The notes under the pieces were generated by a model that was not told the origin of the DNA, did no database searches, and was given only the letters and a program-made list of their open reading frames with translations. DNA of 64,000 bases from Gracilaria domingensis (Eukaryota; Rhodophyta; Florideophyceae; Gracilariales; Gracilariaceae): the NCBI GenBank assembly GCA_022539475.1, contig VCMS01000007.1, forward strand, positions 27,011-91,010. The letters run 5' to 3'. Numbering within the stretch: the first letter of the stretch is position 1; every line of letters begins with the position of its first letter. Below are positions 50,421 to 59,542 of this stretch, piece after piece. The position numbers were made by a program, and so were the translations under genes.

Positions 50421-53146
50421 ACGGTGGAGCACAGTTGCCTTTCGTCGAGAACGACCAAGGATTTCTAATCCGAACCGTCGGAAACAGGCCACAGATTGTG
50501 GTTCCGCACTCACTTCAGTCACGAGTACTGCATTTGTCGCACTACGCGAAGTTGTCAGCCCACCCTGGTGGCAGGAAGTTGTACTACACCTTACGGAAGG
50601 ACTTTTACTGGCCAGCAATGGCTTTCGACGCGTATGCCACTGTTCGTGGATGTTCTGACTGCGCGAAGAACCGCGTCAAACTGCGGAAGTACTCCAAGAA
50701 GTTGGTACTCTTCCCTGCCAGGGCTCCACTTGAATTCGTGGCAATTGACTTGCTCGGCGAGTTTATCCGCACTCGCCGGGGAAACCGGTTTCTACTTGTG
50801 ATCACCGACCGTTTTTCTAAACTGGTACGGACTGTGCCTTTGACGAAGGTTACCGCCAGTGCGGTCGCCCAAGCTTTCGTTACACACTGGGTTTTTGTCT
50901 ACGGACCGCCGATTGACCTGTTATCGGACAATGGACCGCAGTTTACGGCTAAGTTCTTTCAGGACGTTTGCCGCATCTTGCGGATCCAAAACTGGTTTAC
51001 GACAACATACCACCCCCAGAGTAATGGGCAGGTTGAACGTTTTAACCGCACAATGCTCAATGCATTACGGACATTCGTTGCCGAACATCCGTCGGAGTGG
51101 GATCAATACACCGATGCGGTGACATATGCCTACAATACGCAGGTTCATCGCACTACTCAGATCTCGCCGTTCGAGCTTGTGCTATCACGCGTTCCACCTT
51201 CGGTGGCTATCGAGCCACAGCCAACTTTGGATAAGTTCCCCTCGCCTCGTCTACACAGGGACGCCTGGAAGGCCTGGCTTAAGAACATCATTCCTACAGT
51301 TAGGCAAAACATCGATAAGGCACAAGCCGCGTACAAGCGGAATTTCGACGCACGAATGCGCAGGGATGCCCCTCAGATCAGGGAAGGTAACTACGCCTTC
51401 CTACGGAAGGAATACTATAACCCGGAAAAGGAGAAGAGGCATAAGCTCTCTCCTATCGCGGACGGCCCCTACAGGGTTATTTCTATCACCGATACAACGG
51501 TTGTCCTCGATATTGAGGGTGAACACGAGCGTTTTTCGCGCGATCGCGTAACGCCTGCGCCACAGCCTGTTCGTCAGGAAAAGCAACCGGAAACGCCGGA
51601 CAGCGCTACGCCTACTGTGGACCAAGCCGCGACAGCGGGAGAGCGCGCTTCGTTGTCAGTCCTGCCGCATCCTAGCCGCGGACTTGCTGATTTGCCGGCA
51701 AAGCCGGAAGCTAACCCGCCAGTCTCGAACGCCGCACATGTCCACACGCGGATACTGGCCCCTCAGGGGATACTCAACACCACCCCCGACGCTCCAACTG
51801 AGGAGGGGGAGGAGGAGGTAAGTCGCTCGATCTCGTTGTCGCCGTCGTCGACGGAAGTGCCTTTGCAGGCCTCCGGGCCGCACGCAAGTCGTGGTGAAAG
51901 CACGCGGACGCGCGACGTACAGCCGAAGATTCGGAAAGAAGCGAGAAACGCGCAGTTATCGCGGAAGCCTAAAGAGGAACGCACCACTTCGGTGGAGCAC
52001 GAAGCCGGAGAACCGGAAGAACACCAGGATGTAGCTGCTGCAGAAGTCGCCGCTTCGCCCGCGGATAGCACTGTACGGCCGTCACAGACGGAAGGACAAG
52101 AGCCTGCCCCAGCTGTGCAGCGTGAGACCGGTACGCCGGAAAAGAGGGTGGTAACCACCGCAGCAGCCACGTCGAATGCGGAAAGTACATGCCCGCCGCA
52201 GTCGGAGCCCGGCAGCGGCAGCGCACTCGCGTCAAAAGAAGCCGGAAGACCGGAAAAGAAGCCTGTCCAGAAAGACCGTGTTGTTACGGCAGACCCGATT
52301 TCGGGAGATTTTATTGAAGCATCGAGTAATGAAGCCGTTGAAAACACGGAGGCAACCGCCGCAACAGCAGGCCGACATGCCACAGTAGGTGGGCAGCAGC
52401 CCAACGCTGCACACGCGCGCACGCTGCGCCAAGTGTCTGGCTTCGCCGGCGATCCGCCTCCAGTGGAGGGTGACAACACACGAGCCGGGCACGTGCCCGC
52501 TGTAAGGATTGCGGCCGCCGGAAACGGAAATTCCGAATTTGAATCGGCAACGCACAGCCGTGCAACGGCGCAGGCCCCACCGCCAGCAATGCTTGGCAAG
52601 GCGTCGCCTCGGCACGTGCCACGGCACCACTCGCTGGCACACCGCATTGCGGACCGTTCACCCTCACTTCGGGAGATCTTGCCGGAACGCCGGAAGCTCG
52701 CTATTCGAGAACACCGAAGCTCGGTAACAGCCCGACAATACGGGAAGGAAAGCCAGAACTCTGGAAGCCGGAATGACATGGAAACACCATGGTCAAAATG
52801 GCTCTCGCCTGGCGTACAGGGTGTCTTGCCGTCAGGACGGAAGCCGAAAGTAACCAATGAAGCCCACGACGGGAGAAGTAACAACGACACCTCGAGAGAG
52901 GATACATCGACAAAGCCGCATCTTGCGCGGAAGGTCCTCGATGAGGAGTATGTCATTGACCGTCTGATAAGTCACGGCTACGCCCCTGACGGGGAACTAC
53001 TGTATCGAGTCCGTTGGTACGGCTACGCCTCTTCAGAGGATACGCACGAGCCCATTGAGCACTTGCCTCGCTCGAAGGTCTTGCAGTACCACCGTCGCAC
53101 ACGGACACCGATACCGGCTACGCTGGACAAGGCCCAAGTGGGTTGA
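50341..53146 (+). CDS. int: chromovirus integrase with C-terminal chromodomain
   Basis: The frame is open from about 50341 to 53146 and lies one indel away from RNase H. The HHCC zinc domain is at about 50535-50670 (LHLSHYAKLSAHPGG .. CSDCAKN). The catalytic core has VAIDLLGEF, LLSDNGPQFT and PQSNGQVERFNRT, so D, D and E are present. A GPY/F-like module (KLSPIADGPYRVIS) follows at about 51445. Then come some 450 residues of low-complexity Ala/Pro/Glu/Ser linker, unusually long. It ends in a chromodomain (EEYVIDRLISHG, LLYRVRWYGYASSEDTHEPI) at about 52945-53090. Chromodomains steer such integrases to chromatin marks. It inserts cDNA in the nucleus. Confidence 0.9.
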
Positions 53147-53656
53147 CCACCCACGTCTCTATTGAGCACAGCCGTCCCAGACGGAATATGCCGCCTCATG
53201 CGGACAGTATTGCATTACGCAAGAATATGCCGCGTCAAGCGGATGCAACTTGAAGTTAACTCGAGATCACTTAGCCGCCTCAGGCGGACCAGGCCGCTCT
53301 AAGGGGACAGCTTTTCGCTGAACAAACATGCCGCGAAATGCGGAAGCCACTTACAGTGGAGAAGAAGATAAAGAAGAAAGAAGCCTAAGAAGAAGGAGAA
53401 GAAGCCAGGACACTGGAAGGAAGACTAAGAAGTTTTATCGCTACAGCCGCTTGTGCGGAAAAGTTACCCCTCTCTTGTGGGCCATTCGCAACAGACTCAA
53501 ACGAGGTATTGCCCACTGAGAAGGGGGAGAGCAAGACGAAGAGTTTGAGCCAAGCCAGCACGGCTGGAGAAGTTTACCTCTAACTATTGAGTCGCCCCTC
53601 ATCATCGGGGTCTATCGCGGGCTACCGTAGCCCGTAGGGGATCGCGAGCCGGGGAA
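53147..53656 (+). other. spacer with a cluster of CCGC/GCGG mini-hairpins
   Basis: Five short hairpins of the form CCGC-(4-5 nt)-GCGG occur at 53191-53203, 53230-53242, 53275-53287, 53331-53343 and 53447-53458. Four of them are preceded by ATG, TATG or TTAG-type trinucleotides. A further hairpin, CGGGCTACCGTAGCCCG, stands at 53615-53632. No coding potential is evident. Confidence 0.55.
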
Positions 53657-55456
53657 TTACGCGCCGGACGGCCCAGCACCTGGGGTGCCCCCACTACCGG
53701 GAGCCCCGGAGAAGCGCTGTGCCGCTATTGCCTGCAACTCCGACTCGTCGGTCACCGTATCGGGAACGGCCACTCCCACGCCTCGAAGAAAGTCGCGAAT
53801 GACCGCCGCTCGCGGAGTGAGAGAAGAACTGCCGCCCACGGCGGATGCTACATCCTGAGCCCACGGGCCGGTCGGAGCGGGAGCCGCTACAGCGGGCGGG
53901 TCAACGATCACGACTTCGTCGTCATCTCCCGTAGCGTCGGGCTCCGAGGCAACCCCCACTGGGCTCCCCTCATCCATGGGACTTCCTCCCTCTGCAGGGT
54001 CATCACCGTCATCGTCGACGTATACGAACCCACGCGGGTGCCCTTCCGGGATATATCGCTCCTCTCGGCGGCGACCAGCCGCCTCAGCGGGACCAATTAC
54101 CTCCCAAATCCATGGGTCAAAGTATACGAAGTCGCCGGCGTTGACGTTCCGTCCGGGAGAACGGTCCGACTGCCGACGGACCCCGTCGGAAACCTGACTA
54201 GCAGGCACCTCATTCCAGTCAATCTGGTCAATGACGTCCACCAACGCGGTGGCTTCGCGCGCATTGCGGACCGAGCCGAGCACTTCGGAGAGATCCAACG
54301 CTCGGATCGCTTGCCGGATGAGTTCCGGGATGAACCAAACTCGGTACGAGTCATATGCCTCGATGAGGAGGAAAGCCGCAACGCGGACGGTCCATTCTGT
54401 TGCCAGGATGCTCCACAGGCCGCGAGGCGGATCATTCATGAAGTACGAGCCTATGTAAGTTAGGCAGGGCGGTAGCTCTACGTGACACCCTCGTGGGACT
54501 TCGACCGCAGGCCAGAATGACGGCAGCGGCAGGTATCGCCCAGTATGGGAGTGACGCGCAATGCGTTCCACCTCCGTGCACTGGTACGGCACCAGTACCC
54601 CGAAGCGGGAGCGCCATTTCCTTTCGAAGCGGAGGCCTTCATGAAATTGAGACCGTCCAGGACGGCGAAGGAACCGGAACTCGGCGCGAAGGATCGGCCG
54701 CGCCCACAGGATCAACTCCTGCTGCGGCTGAACGGTATCCGAATATCGGTCAATTTCGTCCAACGCGTTGGCTAGATGGTCGCCGTAGCCGACCTCGCCG
54801 AAAGTTCGGTAACGTGCCACATCGTACTGGTACTGTGCCGGCACCGGATGTTCGTTCGGAGCTCGGAAGTGTCGCGCGTACCCAATGCGGGCCATCTCAT
54901 TGCGAGCGAATTGTCTCGTCTCGTTTCGACCTACAAACAGGCAGCTCGGTATAACCGCAACGCGGGCGATCCAGTCCCATGAACGGGTAACGTCAGCAGG
55001 AAGCCCACCAGGGAGTTGACCGTCGACAGCGTACGAGTCGACGAGCTCTGTATCCCGAACGGCTTCGGCGTCAAACCAGGGAGCCTGGGCAAAAAGGAAA
55101 CTGTGCCGGTGCGGATCCCGGATGCGTAACGCGCCTGCGGTAGGCCATCCACCCAGCGTAGCTGGCATCTCGGCGTTGAACCAATCCCACACGGGCGCGG
55201 GACCAGCCTGAGCTGGAGCGTGATCTTGTCCGGGAGAACCCGGCTGGGAGGCAGCCGCCGACTGCGGGAGAGGAACAGACCGGAACGGCGGGTTCGATAC
55301 TTGCATGCGTGCCGTCGAGGACGGAGGGCCGTTCGGTGCGTTGGACATCGCGGGAGGGCTCGAGATGACGAGGTTCGCTACTGACACCGGAGGTGTTGGT
55401 GGCTCCGAACAGTTCTCGGCAGACCCGTCTTGGGAGACTTCCTTATATACCTCCAT
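53657..55456 (-). CDS. antisense ORF of the chromovirus, unknown protein
   Basis: 599 residues from an ATG at 55456, on the strand opposite to gag-pol and wholly inside the element. The first ~90 residues are Pro/Ser-rich. The middle (about 90-420) reads like a folded protein, with many aromatics and balanced charge (PVWDWFNAEMPATLGGW, SWDWIARVAVIPSCLFVG, PRGLWSILATEWTVRVAAFLL). The tail is acidic, then Ala/Gly/Pro-rich. I recognise no domain and see no transmembrane helix or Gag/Env motif. The opposite strand has no comparable frame. Antisense extra ORFs are known in some plant LTR elements, but I know of no match to this one. It has no visible disruption although gag beside it is broken. 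Confidence 0.6.
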   Translation of the reverse strand: MEVYKEVSQDGSAENCSEPPTPPVSVANLVISSPPAMSNAPNGPPSSTARMQVSNPPFRSVPLPQSAAASQPGSPGQDHAPAQAGPAPVWDWFNAEMPATLGGWPTAGALRIRDPHRHSFLFAQAPWFDAEAVRDTELVDSYAVDGQLPGGLPADVTRSWDWIARVAVIPSCLFVGRNETRQFARNEMARIGYARHFRAPNEHPVPAQYQYDVARYRTFGEVGYGDHLANALDEIDRYSDTVQPQQELILWARPILRAEFRFLRRPGRSQFHEGLRFERKWRSRFGVLVPYQCTEVERIARHSHTGRYLPLPSFWPAVEVPRGCHVELPPCLTYIGSYFMNDPPRGLWSILATEWTVRVAAFLLIEAYDSYRVWFIPELIRQAIRALDLSEVLGSVRNAREATALVDVIDQIDWNEVPASQVSDGVRRQSDRSPGRNVNAGDFVYFDPWIWEVIGPAEAAGRRREERYIPEGHPRGFVYVDDDGDDPAEGGSPMDEGSPVGVASEPDATGDDDEVVIVDPPAVAAPAPTGPWAQDVASAVGGSSSLTPRAAVIRDFLRGVGVAVPDTVTDESELQAIAAQRFSGAPGSGGTPGAGPSGA

Positions 55457-55495
55457 CGCCAGGCGTATCGAGCCGACGGAGTCGGTGTCTCAGCC

Positions 55496-55511
55496 TGAGA
55501 GGGGGGAGATG
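55496..55511 (+). other. purine-rich tract (candidate PPT)
   Basis: GAGAGGGGGGAGATG lies about 155 nt upstream of the 3' LTR. A shorter GGAAGGG at 55640 is nearer and may be the functional one. Confidence 0.3.
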
Positions 55512-55663
55512 TAGAGCAAAACGCCCTTTTGTGGGGATGCACCGAGGTGCTTTTCATAGTTTGTTGATCCGTCATCGGCTTCGACACCTCAGGTTATGAG
55601 AGGCTACTGGGGTAGTGCCCCTATTTTGGGGTATGCCTAGGAAGGGTAGTATTTCTGCACACG

Positions 55664-56367
55664 TGTGCCAAGTTGGCCCGATCGCGCGGGCCCCGTGGCA
55701 AGCATGCCACGGGGGCACACCTGTAGTGTATTGGCCGGCAGCGCCGGATAGTTAGATATTTTAATTGATATTTTCAAGTGCCGTATATAAGTGGCGGCAC
55801 TTGCCGCCACTGTACGGGAAGTAAACCTCAACGAGGCCTTTGGCTCTGATCTTCTTGCCGCTTGCGCACGGTCACCAGCCCCATCCTGGGAAATACCGCC
55901 GCAATTCCGGGCTGATCAACCAACCTCCGTCCCTGAGGAGTACTAATTCGTCGTCACGGCACTTTTCTTATCTATTTTATTGTTGTCATTTCCGTCTTAC
56001 GGCTTTCGCTACTCTGCCCTACATTGTAGGTTTGTTTTATTTGTCTCGGGAGTTTTCCCGCTTATCGCGAGTCAGTGCTCCGCAGTGCGGCTCGTTTGTT
56101 GATCTTTTGTCGTCCCATACCGTTGGGCTGGATACCCCCACTCGCTGTGGCTCGCCGGAACCATCCGGATACCTACGCCGATTCTACCCCTTCTACCTCC
56201 GACTGCACGCCCAGATCGGGGCCACCCGGATTTACACCCGGCTCGTGTTGGCCCTATCGGAGGGTTCTGCCGCTCGACTGCCCTTCACAGGGACCAGGGC
56301 CTAAACACCCTGAGGTGCTCGTCCGCGACGCGGCTTGTTGTTTTCCCGTCGAGGGTTTTGCACCACA
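55664..56367 (+). repeat. 3' LTR of chromovirus
   Basis: About 704 bp, TGTG..CACA ends (left end by inspection, since the 5' partner is hidden in the gap). It has a perfect hairpin CCCCGTGGCA/TGCCACGGGG at 55691-55714, a TATA box (GTATATAAG, about 55783-55791) and a second perfect hairpin AGTGGCGGCA/TGCCGCCACT at 55790-55811 directly after it. Confidence 0.85.
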
Positions 56368-57119
56368 CGAATAACAGAGTCTTTATCCCTACTCTCCGGG
56401 GAAACACTTGTGATTGAGTGGTTTCGTCCGTAGCAGAATCTTTTCCGTTGGGCAGAGCTTGTTGCCCATCTGCATTCCCAGATTCAGACGATGATTTATC
56501 GGAACTTCTCACTACCGTGCCCTTATCTGCAACTGGTAATAACCGAGTCATCGGAGAAACATCTTGTAGACGTCCTGCTTCGTGGGGTAATTCAATCGTA
56601 TTGAGCACAGTGTTGAGTTCGCTCGACACATATTGAGTTGCTGCTACAGCCCGGAGTAAGAAAGTAGGGGCTGCCATAGCTGTCGGACATGGAGGGGTCG
56701 ATCGGTGGTGTTGGATCGATCTTGGTTTCACGGGAGGTACACGTGATGGATATGTTTTGCATGTTAGGATTAGTGAGATACGAGATCGGAAATGGTTCAT
56801 CAGCTAGTGGGAAATTGTGAACATCGTCGTCGTCGGAGGTACGTAGCATATCCGAAAATAGCTGTAGACTTGTCATAAAACCTGGCTTGTTGTTGTCAAC
56901 GAGAAAAGCCAAGTCGTGGGCCTCCTTTAGTGAGGGGAATAACGACTCTGACGGCGAAATTGGGGATGGTACAGTACCCGTGACGGAAAAAGCAATGGGA
57001 CGTGAGTTAGATGAATACAAAGGGCTTCGCGAGTGGGAAGTTACAACACGATGGCCAACTGAACGATGCTGGGCGTGGACAGTAAATGGCTGCGAGTGCC
57101 AAGCGGAATGAGTGAGATA
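56368..57119 (-). pseudogene. unknown ORF interrupted by the chromovirus
   Basis: Minus-strand frames at 56592-57209 and 56285-56800 read as coding, with Ser/Asp-rich low-complexity segments (SDKSSSESGNADGQQ, LRTSDDDDVHNF). They lie in different frames, so an intron or frameshift separates them. The frame runs straight into the LTR at 56367, which shows the retrotransposon landed within it. No family is recognised. Confidence 0.4.
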
Positions 57120-57550
57120 ATAATGTTTAATCCTTGTGATGATGTGTTGCTTTCTCCCCATCGGTTGGAAACCATAACGCCCCATCCAGCATCGCGCGAA
57201 ATCTTGCACGCCTGAATCGCTTCGCTAACGGATCCAATCTGGTTGACCTTTAGTAGCAAGGCAGTGCGAGCCTTCTTCGAGATTCCCGTTTGAATGCGTG
57301 TGGGGTTGGTTACAAGCATGTCATCACCGACAATCTGGACGCTCTCCCCGACAGCGGCGGAGAGGGTGTCGTAAGGATCCCACTCCTCTTGATCAAACGG
57401 ATCTTCAATGTAGAACATGGGAAAAGCAGCGACGAAATCCTTTTACAGCTCACCAAGCTGCTAACCAGTGTGGCACTGGAAGCCGTTATTGTCGAAGGGT
57501 TTGAAGTCGAGATCGTACCTTTTCTTATCATCTTCGCGGGTATATTGTAA
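57120..57550 (-). pseudogene. ENO: enolase pseudogene fragment
   Basis: Enolase interconverts 2-phosphoglycerate and phosphoenolpyruvate. The minus strand shows its central-to-C-terminal part: [76 protein letters not shown] and [13 protein letters not shown]. Two in-frame stops (TAG and TAA, about 57460-57445) lie in the first part. The catalytic loop S-H-R-S-G-E-T is altered to S-N-R-W-G-E-S, and similarity ends abruptly just after it. Both the N-terminal half and the C-terminus are missing. The catalytic-type Glu, Asp and Lys positions in IEDP, GDD and LKVNQ remain. This is a dead copy; the working gene must be elsewhere. Confidence 0.88.
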
Positions 57551-57666
57551 TAAAAAACGGACATTATACTTTCATACATGCGCTATCCTTTTGCCGGGCT
57601 GGACACTTTCCGGAGAGAGCAGATCGGTGCTCACCATAGAGTGCATAAAGCAAGGAGACGCGAACA

Positions 57667-58941
57667 TCATTGATACCGTAAGTATTGCTCAATAGAAGGC
57701 GGAGTAACACAGAATGATTGCATCGTTTGCCCACATTTATAAAAACAGTTGAGAAGGATGGCAGTCTCCTTGTACATAAGAGCTATTGGCGCCTGTCGCA
57801 CTTTGAGATGTCGAGAAAAATCGTTGATTATCCAGTACTGCTTCAAATCCTTGTACTTGTGTTCCATGCTAACGCGTACGGCGCTCATATCGCGGTTAAT
57901 TGACCGCTCTAGAGCAGTTGCAAATTCAAAAAGAAATGGGCGCAGCATCCATGGCCTTAGCAAGAAGTGGGCATCGCCGTATACGTAGTACTGTTCTCCG
58001 TTTACCACAAGTGACTGCTGTAGAGAATTCTCCCGACCACTCTCTCTTAGAAGCGTTGGATCGTGGCGTCTCCCCATTTGCGGTCCATACAGTGCAAACA
58101 TTAGTCCATCTGGAGTGCTGATGGTCATGTACACCAAGCAGTGCATTTGCTTGTGTCCAGAGTTACAGAAGCGCTGATAGCTACCAGGGCCCCCAGGGCG
58201 GCACATTTTTAGTTTCGTGCAATCAATGAAACCGACGCAATGATCGTAAGGTGATACCATGGCAGTAATTGCGGTTGCGTACTCTTGTGCTTTTTCTTGC
58301 ATGAATGTAGTTCTTATTTCCAGCACGTATCCATACCCTGCAATAAACATCTCGCAGGCTTCCCAGAACACCTCACTTAAATGCGAGGCTCGCATCCTAA
58401 ACAGCATTGCTACATCATACCAATGAACGGTTCTGGCTAGGCGAAGACACAGTATGCAAAAGGCAGTGATGGATATGCATCGTATACGGTTACGGTTTGT
58501 CCTTTTTGTCCAAGGAATTAGCTTCGAGAGAAAAATAAGATCTTGTTTCTTGAAACGAAAGTTTCTTAGACAGTCTTGGTCAGAGAAGATGTTCAAATCG
58601 AAGCAAGTGCTGGAAATGGTTTGATTGCGGCGCATTAGAGTCCTCATCTCGGTCGTCTCTTTTACGCTGTTGTGCTTCGCGGTAATTGCTATTTCCTCAG
58701 ACAAATCGCTGAGCAGGGTCCAGCGGTAGTACCTTCTCCATCTATCTTTCCCTTTGCGGCAGCGCGAGAGCGAGTAATCAGAAACTTGCATCGGACGGAG
58801 GCTTGCAGTTCTCTTTGGAACTTGTTCCAGAGGAACAGAACAACCTGTTTGGAAGTTCCATTCACGATTATGGGTCACACCCACTGTTACGTTATGACGT
58901 GTACAGGGTACGAATTTCGTACTGCGTAATTGGGAAAACAT
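57667..58941 (-). CDS. PIF/Harbinger-type transposase (DDE_Tnp_4, HARBI1-like)
   Basis: 424 residues from ATG 58941; an internal ATG at 58791 (MQVSDYSLSR) is a likelier start because the upstream part runs through palindromic repeats. The catalytic core reads GFIDCTKLKMCRPGG (Asp, about residue 240), SGHKQMHCLVYMTISTPDGL, YGPQMGRRHDPTLL, YGDAHFLLRPW (Asp, about 323) and VSMEHKYKDLKQYW (Glu, about 360). This order is the HARBI1/Harbinger pattern. The upstream helical part (FRFKKQDLIFLSKLIPW, ITAFCILCLRLARTVHWYDVAMLF) matches the usual N-terminal half. The frame is intact. The Myb-like partner protein that Harbinger elements encode is not seen nearby. Confidence 0.85.
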   Translation of the reverse strand: MFSQLRSTKFVPCTRHNVTVGVTHNREWNFQTGCSVPLEQVPKRTASLRPMQVSDYSLSRCRKGKDRWRRYYRWTLLSDLSEEIAITAKHNSVKETTEMRTLMRRNQTISSTCFDLNIFSDQDCLRNFRFKKQDLIFLSKLIPWTKRTNRNRIRCISITAFCILCLRLARTVHWYDVAMLFRMRASHLSEVFWEACEMFIAGYGYVLEIRTTFMQEKAQEYATAITAMVSPYDHCVGFIDCTKLKMCRPGGPGSYQRFCNSGHKQMHCLVYMTISTPDGLMFALYGPQMGRRHDPTLLRESGRENSLQQSLVVNGEQYYVYGDAHFLLRPWMLRPFLFEFATALERSINRDMSAVRVSMEHKYKDLKQYWIINDFSRHLKVRQAPIALMYKETAILLNCFYKCGQTMQSFCVTPPSIEQYLRYQ

Positions 58942-59011
58942 ACGAATTTCGTACGTGCTTTTCGTGAGCAACTCTCATGGAAAATGCTACGAAATTCGTA
59001 GTGCGTAATTT
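58908..59011. repeat. three TACGAAATTCGTA palindromes
   Basis: Copies at about 58910-58922, 58950-58962 and 58989-59001 (TACGAATTTCGTA or TACGAAATTCGTA). Two are followed by GTGCGTAATT-type sequence. They sit at the 5' end of the Harbinger transposase and could be subterminal binding sites. Confidence 0.7.
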
Positions 59012-59013
59012 CT

Positions 59014-59418
59014 CTAATGTGGCTTCGGAAAGGTTATGGAAATCGTACGACACGTCGCCCGAATTTTCCACGTGTATTCCGTGGAGCACGATGCGCTTCT
59101 CCGCGGAACAATCTTCCCGGGACCCGTGCTTCTCCTTTGAACATATATGATGTGTCTCGCTTGCGCGTGTGCCCAGCCAAAAGGGCGACCACACCGGCAG
59201 TCGGTGTGAACTTGTGCTGGTGTGAAAGCCGCTCCACTGCCTTCATGCTGTGCCATCCGGCTCATCAACGCAATCATATCTATCGGTAACGCCGCAACAC
59301 CGACATTGGCCAAGAGCATTAGATTTGTTCCATCTTCATTGCTATTCGGCTCGTTTTCGTTTGAGCCAAAGATGAACAGCTTGTCATAGCTGGCAAGCAA
59401 AGTGTACGGCAATGACAT
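59014..59418 (-). CDS. hypothetical protein
   Basis: 134 residues from ATG 59418 (MSLPYTLLASYDKLFIFGSNENE). The first ~75 residues look like real coding sequence with a hydrophobic helix (LMLLANVGVAALPIDMIALMSRM). The Arg/Ser-rich remainder looks less so and may run past a missed splice site. No family is recognised. Confidence 0.35.
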   Translation of the reverse strand: MSLPYTLLASYDKLFIFGSNENEPNSNEDGTNLMLLANVGVAALPIDMIALMSRMAQHEGSGAAFTPAQVHTDCRCGRPFGWAHAQARHIIYVQRRSTGPGKIVPRRSASCSTEYTWKIRATCRTISITFPKPH

Positions 59419-59542
59419 TGTTGTGAGCAATTATATGTGGCGCAAAACAATTGTGCTGCACATACGTGTAGACGTCAACTCAACGATTCTAATTTTGAAA
59501 AAAGACCTACCAAGGGTAACTTACAAAGCCGCGCTACGTGTA

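Larger units (their letters stand above)
44771..56367 (+). mobile_element. Ty3/gypsy chromovirus with antisense extra ORF
   Basis: Two direct LTRs (44771-45470, start lost in gap; 55664-56367) flank gag, protease, RT, RNase H, integrase and a C-terminal chromodomain, which places it among chromoviruses. Between pol and the 3' LTR lie about 2.5 kb that hold a hairpin cluster and a 599-codon ORF on the opposite strand. The gag region is frameshifted, while pol from 48.7 kb on is nearly intact. The right LTR ends inside another ORF (56368 onward), so it interrupted a host or older mobile sequence. Confidence 0.92.

Noticed and set aside
51763-52956. 397-codon minus-strand ORF in the integrase linker
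   Set aside because: It mirrors the biased linker composition on the other strand; unlike the antisense ORF at 53657-55456, a convincing sense frame explains it.
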